A model generated the notes under the pieces. That model was not told where the DNA came from and did no database searches. It saw nothing but the letters and a program-made list of their open reading frames with translations. Below are positions 15,538 through 23,044 of a stretch of DNA of 32,314 nt, piece after piece. How positions within the stretch are numbered: position 1 is the stretch's first letter; every line of letters starts with the position of its first letter. This DNA is from an uncultured Acidimicrobiaceae bacterium (lineage in GTDB: Bacteria > Actinomycetota > Acidimicrobiia > Acidimicrobiales > SZUA-35): the NCBI GenBank assembly GCA_947259095.1, contig CAMYLA010000116.1:1-32314 (forward strand), written 5' to 3'. The position numbers were made by a program, and so were the translations under genes.

Positions 15538-16212
15538 TCAGCCAGGACGGTCGTCGGTCGGGTTCGGGTTCGGTTCGGCGACGCCGGCCGCGAAGGCGGC
15601 GATGACCGCCTGCACCCGATCCCGCACGCCGAGCTTGGCCAGGACCCGGGTCAGGTGGGTCTTGACAGTGGCTTCGCTCAGGTAGAGCTGCTCGGCGATC
15701 TCGGCGTTCGACCGGCCGGCGGCCAGGTGCCGGAGAACATCGAGCTCACGCTCGGTCAGATCCTGCACCCCCGGCACATCGTGCACCCGGGCCGAGCTCC
15801 TGGCCTGTTCCACCACGGTCCGGACCAGTGACGGGGCGATGGCGACGTCGCCTCCGGCCACGGCCCGAATGGCGTCGACCAGATCGGCCGACGTGGCGTC
15901 CTTGAGGAGAAACCCCGACGCCCCGGCCACGATGGCGGCGCTGACGTACTCGTCGAGCCCGAACGTGGTCAGGATCACGATACGAGGCGGATCGGGCTGG
16001 GTCATGATCCGTTCGGTGGCGGCCAGGCCGTCGAGTTCGGGCATGCGGATGTCCATCAGCACCACGTCCACCATGCGGTTCCGGCAGGCGTCGACGATCC
16101 GGCTCCCGTCGGCCACGGAGGCGACCACGGTCATATCGGGCTCGTTCTCGATGATCAGCTCGAAGCCGGCCCGGATCATGTCGAGATCGTCGGCGATCGC
16201 CACCCTGATCAT
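15538..16212 (-). CDS. NarL/FixJ-family two-component response regulator
   Basis: A 224-residue regulator. The receiver domain (1-~120) has the acidic pair in IADD near residue 8, the phospho-accepting Asp in VVLMDIRMPELDGL near 54, Thr in VILTTFG near 82, and Lys in FLLKDAT near 104. The C-terminal LuxR helix-turn-helix (~150-212) has LTERELDVLRHLAAGRSNAE and LSEATVKTHLTRVLAKLGVR. Its ATG overlaps the stop of the kinase gene by 4 nt, so it is the partner of that kinase. Target genes are unknown; the two membrane-protein genes at the head of the operon are candidates for the sensed process. Confidence 0.93.
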   Translation of the reverse strand: MIRVAIADDLDMIRAGFELIIENEPDMTVVASVADGSRIVDACRNRMVDVVLMDIRMPELDGLAATERIMTQPDPPRIVILTTFGLDEYVSAAIVAGASGFLLKDATSADLVDAIRAVAGGDVAIAPSLVRTVVEQARSSARVHDVPGVQDLTERELDVLRHLAAGRSNAEIAEQLYLSEATVKTHLTRVLAKLGVRDRVQAVIAAFAAGVAEPNPNPTDDRPG

Positions 16213-17096
16213 GGGCCTGCCGGTTGCTCGGCGCCGGCAAGTGTTGGCAATGTGGCCGAGACAACGAACCGACCGTCGACCATGCCGGCATCGAAGTGGC
16301 CGCCGAGCACGGCGGCCCGTTCCGCCATGCCGGCCAGCCCGGCACCGGCGGGTCCAACCGCTCGGGGGCGGACGCCGGCTCGACGGTGTTGGTGATCAGG
16401 ATCCGCAGTTCACGGCGGCGGCAATCCAACCGCACCTCAACCTCAACCGCCGGACCACCGTGTTTGATGGCATTGGTGAGCGACTCCTGGACGATCCGGT
16501 GGGCACCCCCGGCGATCACCGCCGGCGGAGGGTGCTCGTCGCAGCCGCCCTCGATCAGCGTTGCGTTCACCCCACCAGCGGCCAGGTCGGTCACCAGTCG
16601 CCTGGTCCCGGCGAGGTCGGGCGGTGGTGTGAGTTCCACCACCGCAGATTTTCTGAGACCGGCCAGGACCCGGCGGGTCTCCCGCAATGCCGATCGGGCG
16701 GCCGTTGCGATGTCGGCCACGGCGTCACCGGCCGCTTCCGGTTGCCGCTCTGCCACCCTGTCGGCGGCTTCGGCCCGCACCGCGATGACCGACAGGGTGC
16801 CCGATGACGTCGTGCAGTTCTCGGGCGATGTGCGATCGTTCCTCCGCCACCGCGATGGTCCGCTCGTTTTCGCTTCGAAGCCGGGCCTCGGCGACGCGGC
16901 GAAACGCAACCAGGATCGGTGGCGTCGCCATCAGCGCCCAGTGCCACCAGGCGGACGGTTCCACGGTGTCTGGCCGGGAGGCGTCGATGAAGAAGCCGGA
17001 CAGGACCGCAACCCCGAGCAGGCTTCCGGCCAGGGCCAGGTCGCCGGGGCTCGGGATCTGGCGGGGATTGCCGGTGAACGAGGTGACCACGATCAT
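16209..17096 (-). pseudogene. Two-component sensor histidine kinase (HisKA_3 type), disrupted by two frameshifts
   Basis: Starts MIVVTSFTGN at 17096, overlapping the DUF1772 gene stop by 4 nt. Two membrane segments (about residues 18-37 and 50-65) precede the H-box SHIARELHDVIGH. After that, the frame is lost: the continuation TLSVIAVRAEAADRVAE is in another frame, consistent with loss of CA from CACACC near 16793-16802. The second frame runs through the N-box region (IVQESLTNAIKHGG) to about 16353. A missing base in the C-run at 16350-16352 then returns the original frame, where GAGLAGMAERAAVLGGHF forms the G-box and the end meets the response regulator (ATGA). As written, only a 123-residue truncated protein would be made. 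Sequence error or genuine decay are both possible. Confidence 0.85.
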
Positions 17097-17593
17097 CCAT
17101 TGTGGCCGGTCGTCGGCGTCCTGCGCTGTTCGACGCCCCGCGACGATCCGACCAGGCCGGCGGCGACCAGGGCAACGAAGCCGGCCCCGATCGACACGCT
17201 GCGAACCAGGTTCAACCGATTCCAGTCGTCCTCGAATCCGGCCCGGGCCTGGGCGGCGATCGTCGGCGAGACGTCGCCGTAGTCGGCCAGCTCGTCGTTG
17301 AGCGGGAGGTTGCCGGTTACGGTGACGATGAGACCGGCCAGGTACAACGACAGCGCGGCCCCGATGAGCAAGCGGGTCGCGGGCCTCGATCCCCAATTGG
17401 CAACCAATCCGGCGACCATGGCCAGGATCGACCCGAAGAACACCACCCCGAACGCCGGATTCCGAACGGTCCGGTTGATGGCCTGGAACGTCTCGACGTA
17501 GGCCACATCGCCAACCTCGACCAGCCCGAGGGTCACCGAAGCCTGGTAGGTGAAGAAGAACCCGGCCGACAGGCCGACCAGAACCGTGGCCAC
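17093..17593 (-). CDS. DUF1772 (anthrone oxygenase-like) membrane protein
   Basis: A 166-residue membrane protein of the DUF1772 family. Four hydrophobic segments are visible, at about residues 3-18, 45-65, 70-92 and 133-150. Conserved features are the N-terminal GFFFTYQASVTLGL and FQAINRTVRNPAFGVVFFGS near 36, and NLPLNDELA near 95 with its N-x-P-x-N motif. The family name comes from fungal anthrone oxygenases, but bacterial members have no proven role. GTG 17593 is the only usable start after the preceding stop. The gene is the second of a leftward operon and overlaps the kinase by 4 nt. Confidence 0.8.
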   Translation of the reverse strand: MATVLVGLSAGFFFTYQASVTLGLVEVGDVAYVETFQAINRTVRNPAFGVVFFGSILAMVAGLVANWGSRPATRLLIGAALSLYLAGLIVTVTGNLPLNDELADYGDVSPTIAAQARAGFEDDWNRLNLVRSVSIGAGFVALVAAGLVGSSRGVEQRRTPTTGHNG

Positions 17594-17617
17594 CGCCAGG
17601 GTGAGCGCCCTGACGGG

Positions 17618-18043
17618 TCATCGTTGGCCCCGGCCTGCACGCAGTGCCCGGAGTGCCCGGAGTGCCTGGGCGATGAACACCAACGCCAGGGAGAACCCGA
17701 CCAGCGCCATCGGCGCGATGACCAGACCGTCGTCGAGGAACAGCTTGTGGGGCCCCATGCCCACCATCGATGCCAGGCAGAAACCGATGCCGAGCTTGTA
17801 ACCGAGCCGGTCACCGTCGATCACCATCGGCCGGGCTGCGATACCGAGCAACACGGTTGCCGCGATGGCCGGGACCACCGATGGTGGGGGGCTGGGATCG
17901 GCATCGCTGAACGCGGCCAGGACCTGGATCAGGTTGGCGGCGATCAGGGCGTTCAGGCTGCCGACCAGCAGCGACGATCTCATCACCCTTCGTTGCGGGA
18001 TGGTGCCGGGCTCACTTCGTTCGGGTTTGACGGTGGTCGTCAT
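17618..18043 (-). CDS. Small integral membrane protein, family not recognised
   Basis: A 141-residue protein with a polar N-terminus (MTTTVKPERSEPGTIPQRRV) followed by about four transmembrane segments (residues ~24-40, 50-70, 80-100 and 110-130). A conserved-looking GMGPHKLFLDDG joins the last two. The C-terminus is a short ALRALRALRAGR repeat. GAGGAGG upstream of ATG 18043 is a strong ribosome site, making this the head of the operon that continues with the DUF1772 protein, the kinase and the response regulator. It may be part of the signal sensed by, or controlled by, that two-component system (inference from position). Confidence 0.65.
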   Translation of the reverse strand: MTTTVKPERSEPGTIPQRRVMRSSLLVGSLNALIAANLIQVLAAFSDADPSPPPSVVPAIAATVLLGIAARPMVIDGDRLGYKLGIGFCLASMVGMGPHKLFLDDGLVIAPMALVGFSLALVFIAQALRALRALRAGRGQR

Positions 18044-18317
18044 GGTGGTGCCTCCTCGGTGATACGACCCTCGGTGAGTCGCTGGAACCAGCCTGACCCG
18101 TTGCCGGTGCCGCCGAATCGCACGGAAGTCTCGTTCGTCATCATCCAAAGGTCTTTTGTACCGATCGCCGGTATCCACAACTTCGACTGGGGCGAGCTCG
18201 ACTACCTGCAGATGTTCCGGGCGTCGTGGCCGGTGTTCGAGACGATGAGGTCCCGCACTGAGCGGCGAACTGGCGGGCCGGGAGAGCTGAGCCGGCCGGT
18301 CCCCTCGGGGCCGAGCG

Positions 18318-19118
18318 TCAACCCAACGGCTTCATGAACGACCACAGGTGGCCTTCGAGATCGACGGCGCTGTACTCGCGGTAGCCGTATGGCTGGTCGG
18401 TCGGTTCGTAGCGGACCGTCGCCCCCTGCTCAACGGCGTGGCGATGATGGGCGTCGACGTCGGCCACCATGATTGCCATGGTCCCGCTGGCCCCGCCGAG
18501 GTTGGCGGGGGACTTCAACCCGAACGGCTCCGATTCGCCATGGAGCCAGAACTCACCGTCGCCGGCCTGGATCTCACCGTGGACGACGTTGCCGTCGGGG
18601 TCGCGGGTCAGCTCACCGGGGCCGAACCCGAAGACCCGGCTCAGGTAGTCGTAGGCGGCCTCGATGTCTGCGTAGACGAGGATGGCGATCCGGCGATCGA
18701 GTGTTGTTTCCAGCATGTTCATGTCCTCCAGGACACTGAGGAGGTCACCGGTGGTGTCCTCGTTCGATTCGAGATCGTCGGCCAGACGAAGCAGTCGGCC
18801 CCTGAGTCGGTTCTCGGCCATGAGTCGTGATTCGAGGGCCGAGAGATGTTCGGCAATCATCGACCGAACGTCGGTGTCGGTCGTTTCGAGGGTGGTCCGG
18901 ACCTGGTCGAGTGGGAGCCCGAGCTGACGGAGCATCGAGATCCGGTAGAGCTGCTCGACGGCCTCGGACCCGTAGAGCCGGTGTCCCGCCCGTGAGCGCC
19001 TGGCGGGGGCCAGCAGACCGATCTCCTCGTAGTAGTGCAGCGTTCGGACGGTGAGGTTGCTCGCCTCGGCGATCTCGCCGATCCGTCGCATTGCCTGCTG
19101 GTCGCTCGATCCGTCCAC
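18318..19118 (-). CDS. MerR-family regulator fused to a VOC/glyoxalase-fold domain
   Basis: A 266-residue fusion. Residues ~10-80 are the MerR winged helix (RRIGEIAEASNLTVRTLHYY, EEIGLLAP, then HRLYGSEAVEQLYRI), followed by a dimerisation helix to ~140. Residues ~145-266 are a PhnB/bleomycin-resistance-type VOC domain (AAYDYLSRVFGFGPGELT, VVHGEIQAGDGEFWLHGES, YREYSAVDLEGHLWSF) that probably senses a small ligand. GTG 19118 sits 7 nt after the -10 of a MerR-type promoter, suggesting a leaderless mRNA; ATG 19091 is the alternative. Divergent from the aldo/keto reductase gene, which it may also control. The 18044-18317 gap downstream has no gene I can support. Confidence 0.9.
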   Translation of the reverse strand: MDGSSDQQAMRRIGEIAEASNLTVRTLHYYEEIGLLAPARRSRAGHRLYGSEAVEQLYRISMLRQLGLPLDQVRTTLETTDTDVRSMIAEHLSALESRLMAENRLRGRLLRLADDLESNEDTTGDLLSVLEDMNMLETTLDRRIAILVYADIEAAYDYLSRVFGFGPGELTRDPDGNVVHGEIQAGDGEFWLHGESEPFGLKSPANLGGASGTMAIMVADVDAHHRHAVEQGATVRYEPTDQPYGYREYSAVDLEGHLWSFMKPLG

Positions 19119-19125
19119 ACCCTCG

Positions 19126-19156
19126 ACAGTAGGACCTCACGTTGCGTCAGGTGCAA
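19126..19156 (-). promoter_or_regulatory. MerR-type promoter with 19-bp spacer and dyad
   Basis: On the minus strand, TTGCAC (19156-19151) and TACTGT (19131-19126) are separated by exactly 19 bp. This is the overlong spacer typical of MerR-activated promoters. The spacer holds the dyad ACCTCAC-GTTGC-GTCAGGT (19134-19152, 6 of 7 pairs). The -10 ends 7 nt before the GTG start of the regulator. The arrangement indicates autoregulation. Confidence 0.7.
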
Positions 19157-19311
19157 GGGTTTTGCCGGGCCGATCCCGGTCCCGAATGGCCGATGCCGGC
19201 ACGGTGTCCGATAATCGGGCTCGCCGGGCGAGAAAGCGGCACAAGACGACACGACACACGACCGGACAGGACAGCACGGTCCTTGCCGACGACAAACAAA
19301 GAGGACCGACC

Positions 19312-20208
19312 ATGAAGTACACCAGACTGGGAGCATCGGGCCTGGACGTTTCGAGACTCTGCCTGGGCTGCATGGGCTTCGGCGAGGAAACCCCGGGCAT
19401 CCACGACTGGAGCCTCGATGAAGCGGCCAGTCGCCCCCTGATCGAGAAGGCCCTGGAACTGGGGATCAACTTCTTCGACACCGCCAACGCCTACTCCACC
19501 GGTTCCAGCGAGGAGATCGTCGGCCGGGCCCTGGCCGACATGGCCGACCGGGAGGCGGTGGTGATCGCCACCAAGGTGTACTTCCCGATGCGGCGGGGAC
19601 GCAATGCACTGGGCCTGTCACGCAAGGCCATCATGGCCGAGGTCGACAACAGCCTGCGCCGGCTGGGCACCGACTACATCGACCTGTATCAGATCCATCG
19701 ATTCGACGACCGGACGCCGATCGAGGAGACCATGCGAGCGCTGCACGATGTAACGGCCGCAGGCAAGGTCCGTTACATCGGAGCGTCATCGATGTGGGCC
19801 TGGCAGTTCGCCAAGGCGCAGTACGTTGCCGAGGCCAACGGTTGGACCAGATTCATCTCGATGCAGAACCAGTACAGCCTGCTGCAGCGCGAGGACGAGC
19901 GGGAGATGTTCCCGCTGTGCGCCGATCAGGGTGTCGGCTCCATCCCGTGGAGCCCCCTCGCCCGGGGCCTCCTGGCCCGGGACTGGGAGCAGTCGACGAA
20001 GCGGTCGGCATCGGATCCGTTGATGAAGGAACGATTCGACGAGGCCCGGGATCGTCCGATCGTCGAGCGCGTCGTTGCCGCTCCCATCGTCGGTGCCACC
20101 AGGGTCGGCCACATCACCGATGCCGTGGACGCGCTGGAGGTGGAACTGACCGACGACGACAAGGCCGGACTCGAAGAGCTGTACACCCCCCGATCGGCCT
20201 CGTTCTGA
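19312..20208 (+). CDS. Aldo/keto reductase with an internal deletion
   Basis: A 298-residue NADPH-dependent oxidoreductase of the AKR family. The catalytic tetrad is visible: Asp and Tyr in FFDTANAYS (about residues 54-60), Lys in VVIATKVYF near 87, and His in LYQIHRFDD near 128. [11 protein letters not shown] near 163 and [14 protein letters not shown] near 185 are family signatures. Relative to usual members (~325 residues) about 25 residues are missing between RPIVERVV and AAPIVGATR (near residue 255). The helix that normally carries the VALAWLL motif is absent although the frame is intact. GAGG 7 nt before ATG 19312 is the ribosome site. Divergent from merR. Confidence 0.88.
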   Translation: MKYTRLGASGLDVSRLCLGCMGFGEETPGIHDWSLDEAASRPLIEKALELGINFFDTANAYSTGSSEEIVGRALADMADREAVVIATKVYFPMRRGRNALGLSRKAIMAEVDNSLRRLGTDYIDLYQIHRFDDRTPIEETMRALHDVTAAGKVRYIGASSMWAWQFAKAQYVAEANGWTRFISMQNQYSLLQREDEREMFPLCADQGVGSIPWSPLARGLLARDWEQSTKRSASDPLMKERFDEARDRPIVERVVAAPIVGATRVGHITDAVDALEVELTDDDKAGLEELYTPRSASF

Positions 20209-20232
20209 ACCCGAACGGTCCCCGACCGGCGG

Positions 20233-20907
20233 CTATGACGGAGCCGGATTCCCAAGCGCGTCGAGAATGAGGGACAGGCCGAATTCGAATTCGGCGGCGA
20301 AATCGTAGCCCGGCTTGAGGACGTGCTCGGTGGTGAGCTCCATCAGGTGGGGGTACTGGTCGGCGGGGAACGGCTCGGTGATGTGTTGGGCCAGATCGGC
20401 CATCTCCTCGCCGCCGGTGGCCGGCAGGCCGGCCTCCTGGAGAGCGAAGCCGTAGATATAGGCGTCGATCAGGGCATAGGCATGGGCGGTCATCTCGATC
20501 GAGAAACCGGCCAGGCGCAGGCAGCCGATCACCGCATCGTGGTGACCGAGCGTGTTTGGCCCGGGGTTCGTTCGCGACTCCATGAGCGGCGTGGCCCAGG
20601 GGTGCCTGGCAAGCACCGCCCTGGCTGAACGGCCCCGCTGCTGCATCGCCGACTTCCAGTCGGTGCCGCTCGGCGGCAGGTCGATCTCGCCGAAGACAAG
20701 GTCCACCATGCCGTCGATGATCGCCTCCTTGTTGGGAATGTGGTGGTAGATCGTCATCGGCTTCACGTCGATGGCGGTCGCCAGCTTACGGATGGTGAAG
20801 CCGTCCATGCCGACGTCGTCGGCCAGGGCGATCGCTCCTTCGAGCACCCGCTGGCGGTTCAGCGTCGGGCGGGGTTTCTGTGCAGTCTCGGTCGATTGTG
20901 GCGTCAT
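20233..20907 (-). CDS. TetR-family transcriptional regulator
   Basis: A 224-residue repressor. The N-terminal helix-turn-helix (residues ~15-65) reads RQRVLEGAIALADDVGMDGF, then IRKLATAIDVKPMTIYHH, then PNKEAIIDGM. The C-terminal domain resembles TetR_C tetracyclin-repressor-type ligand-binding domains (AVLARHPWATPLMESR; ALIDAYIYGFALQEA). The upstream gap holds two palindromic CGTAC-N3-GTACG sites that are its likely operators. It is divergent from the MDR oxidoreductase, which it probably represses together with itself. The stop converges with the aldo/keto reductase gene (24-bp gap). Confidence 0.9.
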   Translation of the reverse strand: MTPQSTETAQKPRPTLNRQRVLEGAIALADDVGMDGFTIRKLATAIDVKPMTIYHHIPNKEAIIDGMVDLVFGEIDLPPSGTDWKSAMQQRGRSARAVLARHPWATPLMESRTNPGPNTLGHHDAVIGCLRLAGFSIEMTAHAYALIDAYIYGFALQEAGLPATGGEEMADLAQHITEPFPADQYPHLMELTTEHVLKPGYDFAAEFEFGLSLILDALGNPAPS

Positions 20908-20939
20908 CGCTCACTTTCCTCAGATTTCCTCTTGCCTAT

Positions 20940-20986
20940 CGTACTTTGTACGGATAGGTTGTTCAAACCAACTCGTACAAAGTACG
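20940..20986. promoter_or_regulatory. Paired TetR operators in the divergent promoter
   Basis: CGTACTTTGTACG (20940-20952) and CGTACAAAGTACG (20974-20986) are near-perfect palindromes and exact reverse complements of each other, with centres 34 bp apart. The first is extended by flanking CCTATC and GATAGG arms. They sit between the divergent tetR and oxidoreductase genes, about one per promoter. Confidence 0.75.
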
Positions 20987-21027
20987 GCACATCAGACGTG
21001 TGTGAGACGACAACCAGGAGCAACCCC

Positions 21028-22116
21028 ATGATGACCACGGAGAACCAGGCAACGCCATCATCGGAAGCGGCAGCAGCGGCCCCGTCGCCGGGCCTGAGCA
21101 GCGCAGACCCGGCAACGATGTCGGCCATCGTCCAGGATCGCTACGGTTCCGCCGACGTGCTCCGGCTCGACACCGTGGCCCGACCCGTCGTCGGCGCCGA
21201 TGAGGTGCTGGTCGAGGTCCATGCCGCCGGTGTCGACCGGGGCACGTGGCACCTCATGACCGGACTCCCCTATCTGATCCGGCTGGTCGGCTACGGGCTG
21301 ACCGCACCGAAGCAACCGATTCCGGGGCTCGATGTGGCGGGCAGGGTCATCGAGATCGGAGCCGACGTCACGCGGTTCGCGCCCGGGGACGAGGTGTTCG
21401 GCATTGCCAATGGCTCGTTCGCGGAGTTCGCAACCGCCTCGCAGGACAAGCTCGCCCCGAAACCGAACAACGTCGACTTCGACGAGGCCGCGGTGTCGGC
21501 CGTCTCGGGGATCACCGCCCTCCAGGCGCTGACCGACGTCGGCCACCTGCGATCCGGCCAGCGGGTCCTGGTGCTGGGGGCGTCCGGCGGGGTCGGGACC
21601 TTCGCCGTGCAACTGGCAAAGGCCCTCGGCGCCGAGGTCACCGGGGTTGCCGGCACCACAAAACAGGAACTGGTCCGCTCGATCGGCGCCGACCACGTCA
21701 TCGACTACACCCGAAGCGACTTCGCCGACGGCCGCCATCGATACGACCTGATCCTCGACATCGGGGGCCGCAGTGCCATCTCCCGGCTCCGGCGAGCCTT
21801 GACGCCGGAAGGCACGCTGGTCATCGTCGGCGGCGAGGACGGCAACCGGTTCACCGGGGGCGCCGGTCGCCAGCTCAGAGCGATGATGCTCTCGCCGTTC
21901 GTCGCTCAGCGACTCACCACCTTCGTCAGCACCGAACATCACTCCTTCATGGAACGGCTGGCCGACCATATGGGCTCCGGTCGGGTGCGGGCCTCGATAG
22001 GCCAGCGGTTTGCGCTGGCAGACACCGCCGAGGCCATGCGGCAGATGGAACAGGGTCGGATCGCAGGCAAGAACGCCATCATCGTCCGCCCTCCCGGCAC
22101 CGCCGCCGGCTCCTGA
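21028..22116 (+). CDS. Zinc-independent MDR-family NAD(P)H quinone oxidoreductase
   Basis: A 362-residue medium-chain dehydrogenase/reductase of the quinone-oxidoreductase / zeta-crystallin type. The N-terminal ~30 residues are a low-complexity Ala/Ser/Thr/Pro leader (two adjacent ATGs, 21028 and 21031). The catalytic domain has VLVEVHAAGVDRGTWHLM near residue 55 and PGLDVAGRVIEIG near 97. The Cys/Glu zinc ligands of true alcohol dehydrogenases are absent. The nucleotide-binding VLVLGASGGVGTFAVQLAK is near 181. AGGAG 7 nt before ATG 21028 is the ribosome site. Probably repressed by the divergent TetR protein; its natural substrate is unknown. Confidence 0.9.
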   Translation: MMTTENQATPSSEAAAAAPSPGLSSADPATMSAIVQDRYGSADVLRLDTVARPVVGADEVLVEVHAAGVDRGTWHLMTGLPYLIRLVGYGLTAPKQPIPGLDVAGRVIEIGADVTRFAPGDEVFGIANGSFAEFATASQDKLAPKPNNVDFDEAAVSAVSGITALQALTDVGHLRSGQRVLVLGASGGVGTFAVQLAKALGAEVTGVAGTTKQELVRSIGADHVIDYTRSDFADGRHRYDLILDIGGRSAISRLRRALTPEGTLVIVGGEDGNRFTGGAGRQLRAMMLSPFVAQRLTTFVSTEHHSFMERLADHMGSGRVRASIGQRFALADTAEAMRQMEQGRIAGKNAIIVRPPGTAAGS

Positions 22117-22184
22117 ACCGCAACGATCCTCACGACCCTGCACCACCCCCGGTGTCATCGGACCAGACCCGGCACCAGCAAGAA

Positions 22185-22213
22185 CAGCACCAGCACCAGC
22201 ACCAGCACCAGCA
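22185..22213 (+). repeat. Short hexamer tandem repeat
   Basis: CAGCAC is repeated four times plus a partial unit in the gap between the oxidoreductase and the DUF4386 gene, ending 19 nt before the latter's ATG. The repeat runs right up to the AGGAA ribosome site, so copy-number changes could alter the leader. Confidence 0.85.
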
Positions 22214-22232
22214 TCGAGAACAGGAATGACCC

Positions 22233-23003
22233 ATGACCACACCCACCACCACCGCCACCCCGACCAGTAGCGCGGCCCCCCGATCCGGGCCGCCACGCCA
22301 GGACATGTCCCCCCGGTCGGCGGCCCGCATCGCCGGCATCGGCTATGTGCTGCTGTTCGCCCTCGGCATCTTCGCCAACTTCTTTGTCGTCGAGGGTCTC
22401 ATCGTCACCGACGATCCGCAGGCCAGCGCGGCCAACATCGCCGAGTCGGAAGGGCTGTTCCGGCTCGGCATGGTGAGCTTTCTCATCGTCTTCATCGTCG
22501 ATGTGATCGTCGCCTGGGCCCTCTACATCGTGTTCAGGGACGCCGACAGGGATCTGTCGCGACTGACAGCCTGGTTCCGCCTCCTCTACACCGTGTTCCT
22601 CGGTGTCGCCCTGATCTTCTTCTTCCAGGCCCTGCAGCTGCTCGGCGGTGCCGAGTTCCTCGATGCGATCGACCCCGGCCTGCTCCAGGCCGATGCACTG
22701 GTCGCCCTCGACACCTTCAACTCGACGTGGCTCATCGGCCTGGCCGCCTTCGGCATCCACCTGATCCTGCTCGGCGCACTGGTCATCCGATCCCGCTACG
22801 CCCCCCGGGTGCTTGGCTATCTGTTGTTGGCGGCCGGGACCGCCTACGTGATCGACACCGTGGCCCACACCCTGCTCGGCAACTACGCCGACTACGAGAC
22901 GCTGCTGGTCACCATGGTGGCCGTGCCGTCAGTCCTGGCCGAGGGCTGGTTCGGGCTGTGGCTGCTCCTCCGGGGCGGTTCGCAGCCCCATCATCGACCC
23001 TGA
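22233..23003 (+). CDS. DUF4386 integral membrane protein
   Basis: A 256-residue protein with six predicted membrane segments (about residues 33-53, 72-95, 115-135, 163-185, 190-212 and 222-245). The opening MSPRSAARIAGIGYVLLFAL is characteristic of DUF4386, as are RLTAWFRLLY near 113 and the closing AEGWFGLWLLLRG. The first ~30 residues are Thr/Pro/Ser-rich and disordered. No function is established for the family. AGGAATG lies upstream of ATG 22233. It follows the MDR oxidoreductase by 116 bp and could share its TetR-controlled transcript. Two tandem hairpins follow its stop. Confidence 0.85.
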   Translation: MTTPTTTATPTSSAAPRSGPPRQDMSPRSAARIAGIGYVLLFALGIFANFFVVEGLIVTDDPQASAANIAESEGLFRLGMVSFLIVFIVDVIVAWALYIVFRDADRDLSRLTAWFRLLYTVFLGVALIFFFQALQLLGGAEFLDAIDPGLLQADALVALDTFNSTWLIGLAAFGIHLILLGALVIRSRYAPRVLGYLLLAAGTAYVIDTVAHTLLGNYADYETLLVTMVAVPSVLAEGWFGLWLLLRGGSQPHHRP

Positions 23004-23043
23004 GGTGGAACCGGGCGGTCCACCCCCGAGCGTCGATCGGGGG
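23004..23043. terminator. Two tandem hairpins between convergent genes
   Basis: GGTGGAACC/GGTCCACC (23004-23024, one bulged A, loop GGGC) is followed by CCCCCGA/TCGGGGG (23023-23043, 7-nt loop). They fill almost the whole 41-bp gap between the DUF4386 and nitronate monooxygenase stops and probably terminate both. Confidence 0.6.
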
Positions 23044-23044
23044 C

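Noticed and set aside
17102..18337. A 411-codon plus-strand open frame
   Set aside because: It lies opposite the kinase, DUF1772 and membrane-protein genes, has no family match and a composition of Gln/Arg/Gly runs typical of an antisense frame in GC-rich DNA.
19240..19278. A repeat array of ACGACA-like units upstream of the aldo/keto reductase
   Set aside because: The units are irregular and short; more likely low-complexity leader sequence than a functional repeat.
22185..22213. CRISPR array
   Set aside because: The repeats are 6 bp and contiguous without spacers, and no cas genes are present.
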